Source of the DNA: Shinisaurus crocodilurus | Lineage: Eukaryota > Chordata > Lepidosauria > Squamata > Shinisauridae | DNA length: 64,000 bases | Assembly: GCA_021292165.1 (NCBI GenBank) | Contig: CM037880.1 | Location: forward strand, 29,286,232-29,350,231 | Direction of reading: 5' to 3' | Shown: piece by piece, positions 32,285-42,291 of the stretch | How positions within the stretch are numbered: position 1 is the first letter of the stretch | Layout: each line of letters begins with the position of its first letter | Position numbers and translations under genes: made by a program | The notes under the pieces: generated by a model | Told to the model about the DNA's origin: nothing | Seen by the model: only the letters and a program-made list of their open reading frames with translations | Database searches by the model: none

Positions 32285-32640
32285 CAAGGGCGGGAAACCT
32301 GAAGCCCGTGGGCCTCACCCAGCCCACTGGGGGTCCCAATCTGGCCCACCAGGGGTCCCCAGATGGCCCACCACCTTTCCCCTGGTCCCACCACCTTTCC
32401 TCTGACCGCCAACCATTCGGTGACTTCCCTACCTTTGTCCATCCCCCCCCCCTTCCAAAAGGTTGAAATGCATCTTAATTACTGGCAATAAGAGGGCTTC
32501 AAGCTAAAGTATGCTGGTGATTTGGGTATTTTGGCTCCACCCCTTTTGCCTTTGGCCCCACCCACCACTGGAATGCAAGCCCCAAGAGCTTCTCCAGAAT
32601 TGAGTTCAGCCCTTGGGCTGAAAGAGACTCTCCAGCCTTC
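32285..32640 (-). mobile_element. family C hAT-like element, second insertion at the same target
   Basis: It begins CAAGGGCGGGAAACCTGAAG and ends 'gctgaaagagactctccagc'+cttc, and is family C in reverse (compare 'ccttttgcctttggcccc' with 46.7 kb). A further GTGTATAT lies at 32,641-32,648, so the two elements share the middle duplication and the site has three copies of the 8-mer. Confidence 0.85.
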
Positions 32641-32699
32641 GTGTATATAATGTCATGATATGTGAACAAAGGAGAGACACCTGAAAGAGTTTGGACATA

Positions 32700-32965
32700 C
32701 AACAAACTATTATTATTAATTACAAATTTATTCGACCTTTCCCCCAAGGAGCTCAGGGTGGTGAACATGCTTCTTCTCTCCTTCCCCCACACTTTATCTC
32801 ACAACCACCCTATGAGGTAGGTTTGGGTGAGAGGTAAGGATTGGCCCAAAGTCACCCAGCAAATGTCAAGGTCACCCAGCGAACGTTATGGTGGGGATTT
32901 GAACCTGGGATTCCCCAGTCCTTGTCCAATACTCCTGTCCAATAACCACTGCACCATGCCGACTT
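32700..32965 (-). mobile_element. Sauria-like SINE variant, near full length
   Basis: 'cctttcccccaaggagctca', 'ctcacaaccaccctatgagg' and 'ggcccaaagtcacccagc' form the body. The head is 'ggggatttgaacctgggatt' (B box) with 'ataaccactgcaccatgcc' (A box) on the minus strand. A 16-bp piece (caaggtcacccagc...) is duplicated at 32,867-32,885. Confidence 0.75.
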
Positions 32966-33602
32966 GGCACTGTCTATGCTCCAACAAAAGGGTAAAATAG
33001 ACAAGGAAGAACTGACCTGCTGTTAAGGTCAGAAAGAAGATTTTGGTCGGTGCAAGCTGGAATTGTGTTTTATATGGTTTTACTATTTATCTATTTATAT
33101 TTATATGGCCACTGATAACGTATGTTCTCTGGGTGATTCACAGACAGTTAAAAGAGTAAAATACAATATTAAAATACATTATCAAAACACTAGAAAGCAG
33201 CATAAAAATTGTTCTTTCCAGTAGAGGAAGAAATGTAAATGGATAGTGTGGATATGCAATAAAAACACAAAATCATAAAATGAGAAGCCCAGATCATTTT
33301 TTAAAAACCCTATGAGTTGAAAGGCAGAGGTGAATACAAAGATCTTCATAATTGTTTTTGTTCTCTTTTTTCGACCACTGATCGTTGATATTTTTGGTTT
33401 TAAATTTTAAAACCCTGAATAGCCAATGGTCGTCTCTCCATATGATGGTGGAAGACATTTGCCAGCAGAATGGGGAGATAATTTTTAGCAATTCTCCCCC
33501 CCCCCCATGCATCCCCTGTGCTCCCCACAAGCCTGCTCCAGAGGGTCAGTTTACTCAAGCTAGCATGCATTGCATGCATCCTTTTTCAAATGCCTGATTA
33601 AG
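32966..33602 (-). other. LINE 3' UTR remnant and unassigned sequence
   Basis: 33,070-33,200 (tatatggccactgataacg, gttctctgggtgattcacag, gttaaaagagtaaaatacaa) resembles the reverse complement of the L2-like tail seen at 47.5 kb. The rest is unassigned, with a C10 run at 33,498. Confidence 0.45.
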
Positions 33603-33734
33603 AGTTTAATCCTAGGCATGTTTAGACAGGAAAAAAGTCCTGCAACTCCCAGCATTCCCCAGCCAGCAATGCTGGCTGGGGAATGCTAGAATTTGTAAGA
33701 TGTTTTTCTGCCTAAACATGATAGGACTGTGCCC
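33603..33734. mobile_element. family A snap-back palindrome, copy 6
   Basis: 'aatcctaggcatgtttagac' pairs with 'gcctaaacatgataggactg', and the centre is 'ccccagccagcaatgctggctgggg'-type (33,657-33,681). The right arm has more changes than the left. Confidence 0.8.
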
Positions 33735-34448
33735 GAAGATACACAATCTGTGCTCCCAATGTAGTGTCTTAAAACAGCATGCTATCCTATACAGATACGG
33801 CTATTTTTAAGCACCACTGTTGCGTGTAAACCAAACTTAGCTGAATCTTCCAAAAAAATAAAAATAAATCCTCCTCCTCCTCCTCCCATGGAACCGTATA
33901 ACACTGCTTGCACTTACTGTAAATCATCCTGGAAATTTTGAATTGAAGAGTGGTATAGAAATGCTTTATTTAAATCAATATAAATAAATAAATATTCATC
34001 AGAGACCCTACCTCACATTTCTTCTTCTTCTTCACACCCCACCCCACCCCACCCCATGCTTCTTTCTAAAACATTAAGTTATTAGTAATTAATAACCATT
34101 TTTAGAAGCTAATTTGAAATTCTTTCACAAATCTAACAGTTTTACTGCTAGGTTTATGTGATTAGCACAAAGTTCGAACCCGCAGATAAGCATCTTTTCT
34201 GTCATTCTACTAAGGTTAATGCTGCAAGACTACTTGGCCAAACTTTCCTTTGACTAGTCAAATGCCCAGCCCTTGGAGAGAGCTAGAATGGGCAGCTGCC
34301 ATTAGTGAGACATTGTGTTTTCATTGCACCACATTGTTAGGAGCTATTATTCATTTCCCTAGAGGTGCAAGACTGAAATCTAAGAAGGAAAAAGGGAACA
34401 CACGGGTGAGAGAGAGAGGCAGAGGAAGATCTACATGCAGCCTTAGAG
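33735..34448. other. unassigned sequence with a LINE-like tail
   Basis: 'gaattgaagagtggtataga' and 'aaataaataaatattc' at 33,940-34,000 look like the end of a worn LINE. (ACCCC)5 lies at 34,038-34,056. No exon. Confidence 0.4.
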
Positions 34449-34577
34449 CAGCCTTCCCCTACCTGACACCCTCCAGATGTGTTGGACTACAACTCCCATC
34501 ACCCCTGGCCATGCTGGCTGGGTGTGCTGGGAGTTGCAGTCCAACATATTTGGAGGGCACCAGGTTGGGGCAGGCTG
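34449..34577. mobile_element. old hAT MITE
   Basis: CAGCCTTCCCCTACCTGACA to CCAGGTTGGGGCAGGCTG, arms 'gttggactacaactcccatc' and 'gggagttgcagtccaacata'. The flanks do not match. Confidence 0.8.
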
Positions 34578-35058
34578 CATGAGAACAACTGTGCATGTGC
34601 CTCTCCAAGTCCCTCAGACAGACTTCACAGGCCTACGGGCTCAAAATAGAAAGCCCCAAAAGCAGCCTTTATAGCGCTGCCGCTGCCATATCTTAAGCAC
34701 AGAACTCTCCGATTCACTCCTAGACCAAGGGCTAAGAGTCTTAAAGAGTCGATAGCGCCATAAAGCTAGAAGAAAGAGTGGGAGAACCATATGTGTAGTA
34801 ACAAACAGAGGGCAGCCCTATGGCAGCAGGTGTGTGGGGTGGGGCAGCTATATTCCAGTAACAGTGGTGATTCACCTGGAGGCAATTTCATCTCGCTGAA
34901 CCTTGCCATGTAAATGACTCTGTTCCAGTGCTATTGCATTCCCCATTAGTGCTGGCTGTTCTGCTTACTACAGCTGAAGGAAGGAGGAGGTGGGCATGCC
35001 AGCTTCTGTACCCCAGATTTCTATGTGCAAATGTTCAAAAGTTTCAAATGTGCAAATG
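34578..35058. other. unassigned non-coding sequence
   Basis: A short 22-bp direct repeat 'tgtgcaaatgttcaaaag' occurs at 35,023-35,066. Nothing else. Confidence 0.45.
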
Positions 35059-35290
35059 TTCAAAAGGGGATTCTTCTTTTAGAAAAAAGATTATTATCAG
35101 ATAAAATAGAGGTTTATAAAATGATTCATGGAGTGGAGAAAATCGGTAGAGATTTTCTACCGATTACGCCTAAGTTAGCTTCTCTTAACTGCTACAGATT
35201 TAGGGCCAAACGATGTCCTATGTTGCAGCACCATATCTGCAGCTCCCAACATAATATTCTTTTTGTAAAAGCAGCTGTGACCCTTGCCCT
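35059..35290 (+). pseudogene. LINE reverse-transcriptase C-terminal remnant (uncertain)
   Basis: The plus frame contains 'IEVYKMIHGVEKIGRDFLPI' followed by 'LNCYRFRAKRCPML'. This resembles the basic C-terminal region that follows RT in some non-LTR retrotransposons (motif of type 'IEVYKIMHG...R.FR'). The surroundings show no tail or promoter. The frame stays open to 35,450, but the downstream part is not recognisable. Confidence 0.35.
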
Positions 35291-36263
35291 GCTTGGATCA
35301 GGGCCACAGCATGCGGTGGTGGTCTCTAACTTGTTTTCCAATGCTCCTGTCCACATCACCTCCCCTGGACTGGAGATGCTGCTAGCTATGGAGAGGAAAA
35401 CATGCTGGTTTAAAGAATGCCAACGGTCCAACCCATTTCCCCTTCCATAGCCAATGACAGCTCCAGGGGTGGGGTGGGAAGGTAGTCTGGAATGGGACCA
35501 CAGTACAGAGAGAAAAGCTGAGATCTCCCCCAGCCCTGATCCAGAGTGGGGGGCTCTAGCTGAATTATAGTGGGAGCATCAAGCAGAGCTCTAATGTAAC
35601 ATGTTTCTCTGGCTCTTAGAGCATGGCCTGCTGAAGTGCTACAACCACGGTTAAAAGCAAGAAGACCTGAAGAGCTCTTACCTCCTCTCACAGCAGCCTC
35701 ACCCCTTTTTACCTTGACAGCTCATGCTGTCCTGTGGCTCTCATACCCCCTTCTGGGGATCTTTCTGCTCTCTGCAGCTCCAACAAAATCGGCCAGACTC
35801 CAACCATGGAAGAGGACCCCAAGGAAGGTTAACAAACAAGCATGCATCTGCAAACTTAAGCCTCTGTGGGGCGGGGGGGAACAAACACAGAACTGTACAC
35901 ATACCGGTAGATTGCTGTGAACATTCCTCTTGGCTCAGTGAATACCACAACTGAGCACAAAGTATTTGAAACAATGTTATTTGTCAACTTCCCATACACA
36001 GAGGCCATGCTTGGATGTCATGCTAAACCAGGAGTCTCCAACGCTCCAAGGATCCTTGGGGCAACAGGGTCCTTGGTGATGGGGGTGGTGGATTTCTCCC
36101 TCCCTCCAGCCAATTCAGTTCACTTGATAGGGATGGGGAGAGAGGGAGAGAAAGAAAGAAAAAAAGAAAGAGCGAGAGGAGCCAGAGGGGGGGGGGAGGG
36201 AGAGAGGGTGGGGAGAGAAACCAGAGAGTCCTAAGGAAGGATGGAAGCAGCTTGCTCTTGTTA
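35291..36263. other. unassigned sequence with purine-rich tract
   Basis: A GA/GAAA-rich tract lies at 36,128-36,225. 'ccaggagtctccaacgctcc' at 36,029 may begin a family D-like copy. No exon. Confidence 0.4.
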
Positions 36264-36271
36264 CACTAATC

Positions 36272-36804
36272 CAGGGGTCCCTAGCCCTTTTTGAACCCAT
36301 GGGAACATTTGGGAATTTGAGAAACTGCTGTGTGGGCACCAACACAAAATGGCTCCCACAGAGGATGTGGCTAGTCACATAATGACTGCCATGGGGGCCT
36401 GGCTAATCAAAGTTGAGCTAAAGAGGTGTCGGGGACAAGAGAGAAATAGCAAGGCTAGAGGCTGGAAGGGGGAAACAACAAGGCAAAAGGGTAAAGAAAG
36501 AGAAAGGCTAGAGCAGGGCTCTCCAACCTTGGGTCCCCAGATGTTGCTGGCCTACAGCTCCCAGGATACACAGCCAGCATGGCTAATGGCAAGGGATTCT
36601 GGGAGCTGTAGTCCAGCAACATCTGGGGAACGAAGGTTGGAGAGCCCTGGGCTAGAGGCTAGATAGGGAGAGAAAGAAGGCAGCTAGGGGCAGGGAAAGG
36701 AGAGACACAGCAAAGAAAGGGGTTGAGGAGAGAAAGGGGGCAGGGAGTGGAGAGCTTCATCAGGTGCTTGGAGGTCCCCGTGGGTGCCGCACTGGGGACC
36801 CCTG
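36272..36804. mobile_element. family D hAT-like element, interrupted
   Basis: CAGGGGTCCCTAGCCC at the left and CTGGGGACCCCTG at the right are inverted. The flanks CACTAATC and CACTACAC match at 6 of 8 positions. The inner half is purine-rich (gagagaaagaagg). A MITE at 36,514-36,649 inserted inside it. Confidence 0.7.
36514..36649. mobile_element. hAT MITE close to family B (nested)
   Basis: CAGGGCTCTCCAACCTTGGG to CGAAGGTTGGAGAGCCCTG with a perfect duplication GGCTAGAG (36,506-36,513; 36,650-36,657). It keeps the full centre 'cagccagcatggctaatggc' that young family B copies have lost, so it may represent the parent form. Confidence 0.95.
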
Positions 36805-37119
36805 CACTACACTATGGTTTAGCAGGACATCTAAACCTAGCCAAATGAAAGCATCACACACCCCTCGTCATGCCCCGTGTTACCCCACACACATTTCCCA
36901 CCCTGAATCTTGTATCCCAGAACTTTCAGCTGAAATCCCCGGATAGTTAGTAAACGTGAGAATTACAAGGCAATGCATCTTCCCTTCTGACCTTTCCCTT
37001 TCAAAATAGACCTGTCAGATTGTGGCTACCAAAGACATTACTCATCTCAATATCATTATGATTTTGTTAAATGTGATTCAGGTAAATTTTCTGTGACACA
37101 CAACTGGCTGTTTTTGACT
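36805..37119. other. unassigned non-coding sequence
   Basis: Nothing recognised. Confidence 0.45.
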
Positions 37120-37300
37120 GTGTATACAGGCCTGTGGCTCACGCTGGCTCAGCTTGTCTGAGCGTGGAAAGCTAAGCAGGGTCAGGTCTGGTTATTACTT
37201 GGATGGGAGACCCCCTCCTCTAGTTTCCTGCACTGAGCAGGGGGTTGGACTCGATGGCCTTGTAGGCTCCTTCCAACTCTATGATCTATGAAATCTATGA
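37120..37300 (+). mobile_element. 5S-rRNA-derived SINE with CR1-like tail, copy 4
   Basis: Best-preserved copy. The head 'ggctcagcttgtctgagcgt' is followed by 'gaaagctaagcagggtcagg' and 'cttggatgggagaccccctc', matching the A-box to C-box span of 5S rRNA. The tail 'gggggttggactcgatggcc' runs to 'tctatgaaatctatgaatc'. Confidence 0.9.
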
Positions 37301-37504
37301 ATCATCCCAAATGGAAACATCCATGCAGTAAGGTAATCTTGCTTAAACATGAAGGGTTGGATTCAGAGATTGTAATTGGGAGAAATTCTGGCAGTGGACT
37401 GTTGTCAAGAGGTAGCAGAAGTCAGTGTGTGTGACTCTGTGCAAGAGTTTGCACAATGCCTTGTACAAATGGAAGCACACCTCTGGATTTCAGTTTTCTA
37501 TTTT

Positions 37505-37975
37505 CATGCAGGAATATTGTGCGCTCGCCTCGAGAGGGCGTAGTGGGCCGAAATCGGCCCCGCTCACGCCTGCCCGAGGCAAGAGGGCCTTACAGGGTCC
37601 CAGTCCCCGCTTGCCTCTCCGCGGTGAGCCGCCCGCGCCGATCCCATCGCGTCACTTCCGGCTGGCCAGAAGTGACGCACCGGGACCCTGCGCCGGCGCG
37701 CTGGGACCCCGCATTGCGTCTTTTCCGTAAAACCAGGGCAACAGGGCTTAAAACAGCCCTGTTGCCCTGGTTTCTATGGAAAAGATGCAGTGCGGGGTCC
37801 CGGCGCGCCGGCGCAGGGTCCCGGCGCGTCACTTCTGGCCAGCCGGAAGTGACGTGACAGGACCAGCGTGGCCAGCGCAGGCGGCTCGAGCGGCGCGGAG
37901 AATCGCTCCGTTTCACTGAGAATCGAGCGGGGGGGGCCACCACGGAGAGGCGGGGCGGGGGGGCCAGGTATGTTA
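37505..37975. other. isolated CpG-rich block
   Basis: Very high CpG density against AT-rich flanks. It contains the fold-back described next, GC boxes near the right edge (gaggcggggcggggg) and several E-box or ETS-like words. No splice-bounded exon is visible, and open frames on both strands reflect composition. Confidence 0.6.
37650..37854. mobile_element. CpG-rich fold-back element
   Basis: Arms of about 100 bp. 'cgtcacttccggctggccag' opens and 'ctggccagccggaagtgacg' closes; 'gggaccctgcgccggcgcgc' pairs with 'gcgcgccggcgcagggtccc'. The arms meet at 'agggcttaaaacagccct'. Pairing is about 93%. The outer ends contain CCGGAAGT next to TGACG, an ETS-CRE-like composite. Confidence 0.85.
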
Positions 37976-38200
37976 ACACCCCTAGTTATGCATCACACTT
38001 GCCAGTTGTACAATCACTAACATGCCCTTAAGTCTTCTGTTCAAATATAAAGGAAAATAGACTTGAAGGACCTCCTTAGGTCCACAGCTCATGGAAGGTG
38101 GAAGAAGGTCAGTATGAGGTGGTGGTGTAAGAAGTTCAAAAGGCTTGAGGTGGCTTTTCTAAGTCCTGTCCCAACCCTTGCTCTCCCAGATAAGCAGTGA

Positions 38201-38313
38201 AGGGTGCAATCCTATGTGTGTTTAGACAGAAGGAGGTCCCCAGCATGGCTGGCTGGGGTATGCTGGGAGTTGTAGGACTTTTTTCCGTCTTAACACACAT
38301 AGGATTGCACCCT
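38201..38313. mobile_element. family A snap-back palindrome, copy 7
   Basis: AGGGTGCAATCCTATGTGTG pairs with CACACATAGGATTGCACCCT. The left flank AAGCAGTG and the right flank AAGCAGTT suggest an 8-bp target duplication (7 of 8) if the element begins one base earlier. The left arm has an internal deletion (gaaggaggtccccagc). Confidence 0.85.
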
Positions 38314-38424
38314 AAGCAGTTCTGCTCTTTGAGGATCCCAGGGGGTGCTACTAGGGTGCTGTCTTTTCTCAGCCATCTAACATGTGGAGGTTTTGAGGGC
38401 TCTCTCCACTTTCCAGCTTCTTTT

Positions 38425-38825
38425 AGCCTCTAAAAGGGGAACTGCTTTCAGGCCAAGGGCTGCATTCAGTTTTGGAGAAGCTCTCAGGTGCCGCATTCCA
38501 GTGGTGGGCGGAGCCGAGGGCAAAGGGGGCAGGGCTAAAGGCAAATGGGGTGGAGCCAAAATACCCCCAAATTGCCAGCATGTTGTAGCTGAAAGCTCTT
38601 CCTGCCAGTGACTCAGCCTTAGGGGAGGCATTTCAACCTTTTAGGATGGGGAGAAATCTGCCCAAAAGCCAGGAAACCACCAAACAATCAATGGTTGAGG
38701 AAAGGGGGTGTAGCTATCTGGGGAACCCTGGAGGGCTGGATTGGGACCCCTAGATTTTGCCCCTTCAGAGGGTCAGATTTGGATGCAAGGAGGTCAGATT
38801 GTCCCTGGGCCTGAGCTTCCCCACC
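38425..38825 (+). mobile_element. family C hAT-like element
   Basis: 'ggggaactgctttcaggcc' starts the element, then 'gaagctctcaggtgccgcat', 'gagccgagggcaaaggggg' and the right end 'gggcctgagcttccccacct'. An extra 'tcagagggtcagatttgg' block is present near the right end. Confidence 0.7.
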
Positions 38826-39265
38826 TCTTTTGCCTTTAGAGTCAAATCCTTCCTCTCTTTCATGCCCACCGTTAGAAAACGGCCTTGGGTTTTCTCCTTC
38901 TTTCTCCATATCTCTGTGCTTCCCCCAAAGAAACCTCCATTTCACCTGCATCTGCTGCTCTGCCATCCTTCCACATTTCCCACTAGCATCTCTCACCTCC
39001 TTCTTCCCACCTCCTGCTAATGTTAAAGGCAAGTTGGGCTTTCTTAGCCCCGCCCCTCTCCAGCCTCGTTTTCACTCCTTAGTATATAGCTAGCAAATGG
39101 GTTGGGTGACGGGCTCCTAGTGAATGTTGACTCTTTGCTCATTCACTGCCAGGGTCCATGGCCAGTCATCACTGGCTTTATGCTTCACAAGATCTCCACC
39201 CTTGCCAAAGCACTCAGGTTGGTGACAACATGGAAAATGCCTTCCACTCACACAAGGGCATTCCT
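38826..39265. other. unassigned non-coding sequence
   Basis: Pyrimidine-rich 38,830-39,060. No splice acceptor with a following exon could be supported. Confidence 0.45.
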
Positions 39266-39344
39266 GGATCCAATGCATAAGTCTAGATGGTTTATGGATC
39301 CAATGCATAAGTCTAGATGGTTTATGGATCCAATGCATAAGTCT
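39266..39344. repeat. 30-bp tandem repeat, 2.6 units
   Basis: Units start 'ggatccaatgcataagtcta' at 39,266, 39,296 and 39,326. The first two are identical and the third is cut after 19 bp. The array is recent. Confidence 0.95.
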
Positions 39345-39877
39345 CTCCCATAGTTTTAGAAACAACAACAGCAACTTCTTGCCATCTGTTGGTCCTGCAA
39401 AATTATATGCAGGTACACAGATTACTAGCTTGTTCCATGGGAATTCAACGTGATCACATTGGAAATAGAAAATAATAATTAAAAAAAACACAAAGAATGT
39501 ACACGTGCAAGAGCTGACCACACTTTCAACACAGTCCCTAGTTAATAAATATTATGTGCTAATAAGCAGGAAAATGAGTTAAAATTTCTTTGCAGCAAAC
39601 AGCTATAGCAATTACATAAAATGCAAGGATGGTTTAATTGCCTTCACAGAGATTAGCTACTGTACTCTGCAATAGCTATTTCTCAAAAGATAATCACATA
39701 ACAAAGTTGAACAGAGAGTGAATGCAAACAACCAAGCTTTCTCCCTAATTAGTGACAACTTTTTATAGTCAAATGTTGCAAATTGCCACATAGTTCCAAA
39801 CATCCCAAAGGGAAAAAAAACAGCAATAAAAAGGGGGGGGGGAGAGACATTAAAAAACTGTTCCAGGAAACCTAGGG
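39345..39877. other. unassigned AT-rich sequence
   Basis: No feature recognised. Confidence 0.45.
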
Positions 39878-39992
39878 GTGGGATCCAGACCCACTGAAAT
39901 CAATGGGCATTAGGCTAATCATGACTAACTTAAGTCCCATTTATTTCAATGGGTCTCCTCTAAGTATGACTAAGCCCAGATCCAACCCCTCA
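39878..39992. repeat. family H-like palindromic repeat, diverged
   Basis: 'gggatccagacccactgaaatcaatggg' is mirrored by 'ttcaatgggtctcctctaag' and 'cccagatccaacccc'. An outlying member of the group. Confidence 0.55.
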
Positions 39993-40007
39993 TAACTACT
40001 TACATCA

Positions 40008-40316
40008 GCCTTCCCCAACTTGGTGGCCCCCAGATGTTAGTTATAGATTTCATAGATCATAGAGTTGGAAGGAGCCTACAAGGCTATCGAGTCCAACCCC
40101 CTACTCAATGCAGGAAACTAGAGGAGGGGTCTCCCATCTAAGTAATAACCAGGCTTGACCCTGCTTAGCTTTCCACGCTCAGACAAGCTGAGCCAGCATG
40201 AGCCACAGGCCTGGGTTATGTATTGGATGACAACTCCCATCATCCCATACTGGCTGGGGACGGTGAGAACTGTAGCCTAATATATCTGGAGGGGACCAGC
40301 TTAGGGAAGGGTGATG
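40008..40316. mobile_element. old hAT MITE split by a 5S SINE
   Basis: Left part 'ccttccccaacttggtggcc', right part 'gatgacaactcccatcatcc' to 'ccagcttagggaaggg'. The 5S SINE at 40,042-40,214 lies in between, with GTTAT at both edges as a likely short target duplication. Confidence 0.75.
40042..40214 (-). mobile_element. 5S-rRNA-derived SINE with CR1-like tail, copy 5
   Basis: Plus text begins with the tail 'tcatagatcatagagttgga' and continues 'ctcccatctaagtaataacc' and 'gaccctgcttagctttcc', the reverse of the 5S promoter half. Same subfamily as copies 2 and 4. Confidence 0.9.
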
Positions 40317-42115
40317 CACACCCTCCCGAATAAAGACAGCTTAGTACACTTTTCAAATACCACAAGGAAGTTAGGCCTCCGAAACAATTTTTCTTTAACT
40401 GGCAAGTACACTGGAGTAATCGGAGAAAAATCCAGAGTGACTGCACTACAATGGAAGCAAGGATGCAAGAACTGCAAAGTAGCTTGTGCTGTTGTATCCA
40501 TGGGTCTAAAAAAAAGAAGTCTCTGGCTTTTTGTGCCTTCTATTTCAGTTCAATAACTTAAGTGTTTCTTTAGGCAAGTGTGCTTCTACTTTATGTGGGG
40601 TGCTGTCAAAAGCTTTTCAACCATTGAAGTGGCCACGTATTCACTCTCAAACATATACTATGATGCACTCAGAAGCTTCTTATCTAGATGTTCTGAACCA
40701 CACAGTATTTCCTAAAGCAATTAATATATGCCTAAGTATTAATAAGATCCATTTTTACCATCCTTCCCTCGTGTTAGTCCTAAATTATGCAGCAGGCCTA
40801 CCTCTTGTGCAGTGCAACTCCAATGAAATTTGTTTGCGTTGGTCCAGCTCGCATCAGTGCAGAGTTACTGCCATTTCCAGAACTAAAGATACCTGGTGTG
40901 GATTATTTTCCCCTGTACAAGAACCATGGTTCTCCTCATAAGCCTGGGGGCTCCGGGGAACTGCTTAAGCACACTGAGGAAGCATAAAAATGAAGCATGT
41001 TTCAGCTATGTAAAAAGGAGAGAGGGAAGTATATTTAGATACAAGGAGAGGAGGCTCATTAGACTATTATCCAAAGCTTTTAATACAATTTTAACTCTAG
41101 ACCCCCTCCCATTTGATGGAGAAAATTGCCTCCTCCCTCATCAGTCCTAATGATACCAGATCATCAGGACTGGTGCAGATGTAACACTGCCCCCGCCCTT
41201 AACTGTGGTTAAAGAATCAGGAGATACGAAGCAAATATCGACAAGCTATTGTCACACCATTTTGCTACCCCCCCTCTTAAACACTGCTAAGGAAAACATC
41301 AACGCCAACCTCAAAGCTAACCAATTTCCCATTTAAACAGGATCTGAAACCCACTTTGAGCCCCATTTCAGATCCTGGTTAAACAGGAATCCTGGTTATA
41401 GCCCTCTAAGTTAGTGTTACATTTTGCAGTAATACATTTGCAAAGAAATAATTATGTGAAAGTAGTAGCACGTCCTTTTGTCTGTCCCGAAACAGTTCCA
41501 TTGAATGCCCCACCTTACTTATAATACAGAAGAGAACTCTCTTCGCACCATTAATAGTTTTATAAATCTCATGTGTTCTGCTCTTATTTTTGAATGATTA
41601 AATGAACATGCCTCACTGCATCATGTAGAAGGTGCTCTAACCCCATGATGTTTTAGTCGCCTTTTCTGTTCCTTTTCCAGATACACAATCTCCTTTATGA
41701 AATGAGCAGTCAAATCTGCACACTGTTATTCTAGTTGCGAAGCGTTATAGATCTGGAATGTCATTATAATTAGTGAGCCAGTTGATTCCAACTCTTCCCA
41801 AGTAACTCCCAAATGCGACACACCGCATTTTCCTCTCCTGCTTTTCCATGAACTTCTCTCTATATACCAAGATAATCCTGGGTAATCACAGGTTAAAGTC
41901 CACATGCATATATGCTAAGTTAAGAATTTTTGTCCCAATGGGCTTCAGGACAACATTAAGGAGCTATTTGTTTTCTAATGTCTCTTGCATTTCTTTGAGA
42001 TAGTTCCATTTCATGAAGCATAAGTGGGATCTGCAACAAAATGCTGCAGTGTAGACTGCTCTTCTTCAGGGTTCCAGCCAGCCATGTCTTCTTCTGCAAT
42101 ACTCCATTCCATCCT
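40317..42115. other. unassigned sequence
   Basis: About 1.8 kb without a supported exon. 41,335-41,390 holds a small inverted repeat (aaacaggatctgaaaccc / atttcagatcctggtt). 41,198-41,225 repeats 'taactgtggttaaagaatcagga', also seen near 30,535 as 'taaccatggttaagaaatcagga'. Confidence 0.45.
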
Positions 42116-42291
42116 AGGGATGTGAAGACTTGGGGGGGGGGCAGAAAATTCAGGGTGGGGGAACTATTTCCCTCCCCTCCAAATTTTCCAGATATCCCTG
42201 AGTGTGGGACTGGAAGGAAAATTGTTTCCCCCCCTAATTTTTCTGGGGTTTTCCACATTTTTCTGGGATTTTTTTCCAGGCCTTCACATCT
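42116..42291. mobile_element. short MITE with AGRGATGTGAAG ends
   Basis: 'agggatgtgaagacttgg' and 'ccaggccttcacatctct' are inverted ends. The interior alternates 'aaaattttccagatatccc' and 'ttttctgggg' words. 176 bp, non-coding, no target duplication resolved. Confidence 0.65.
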
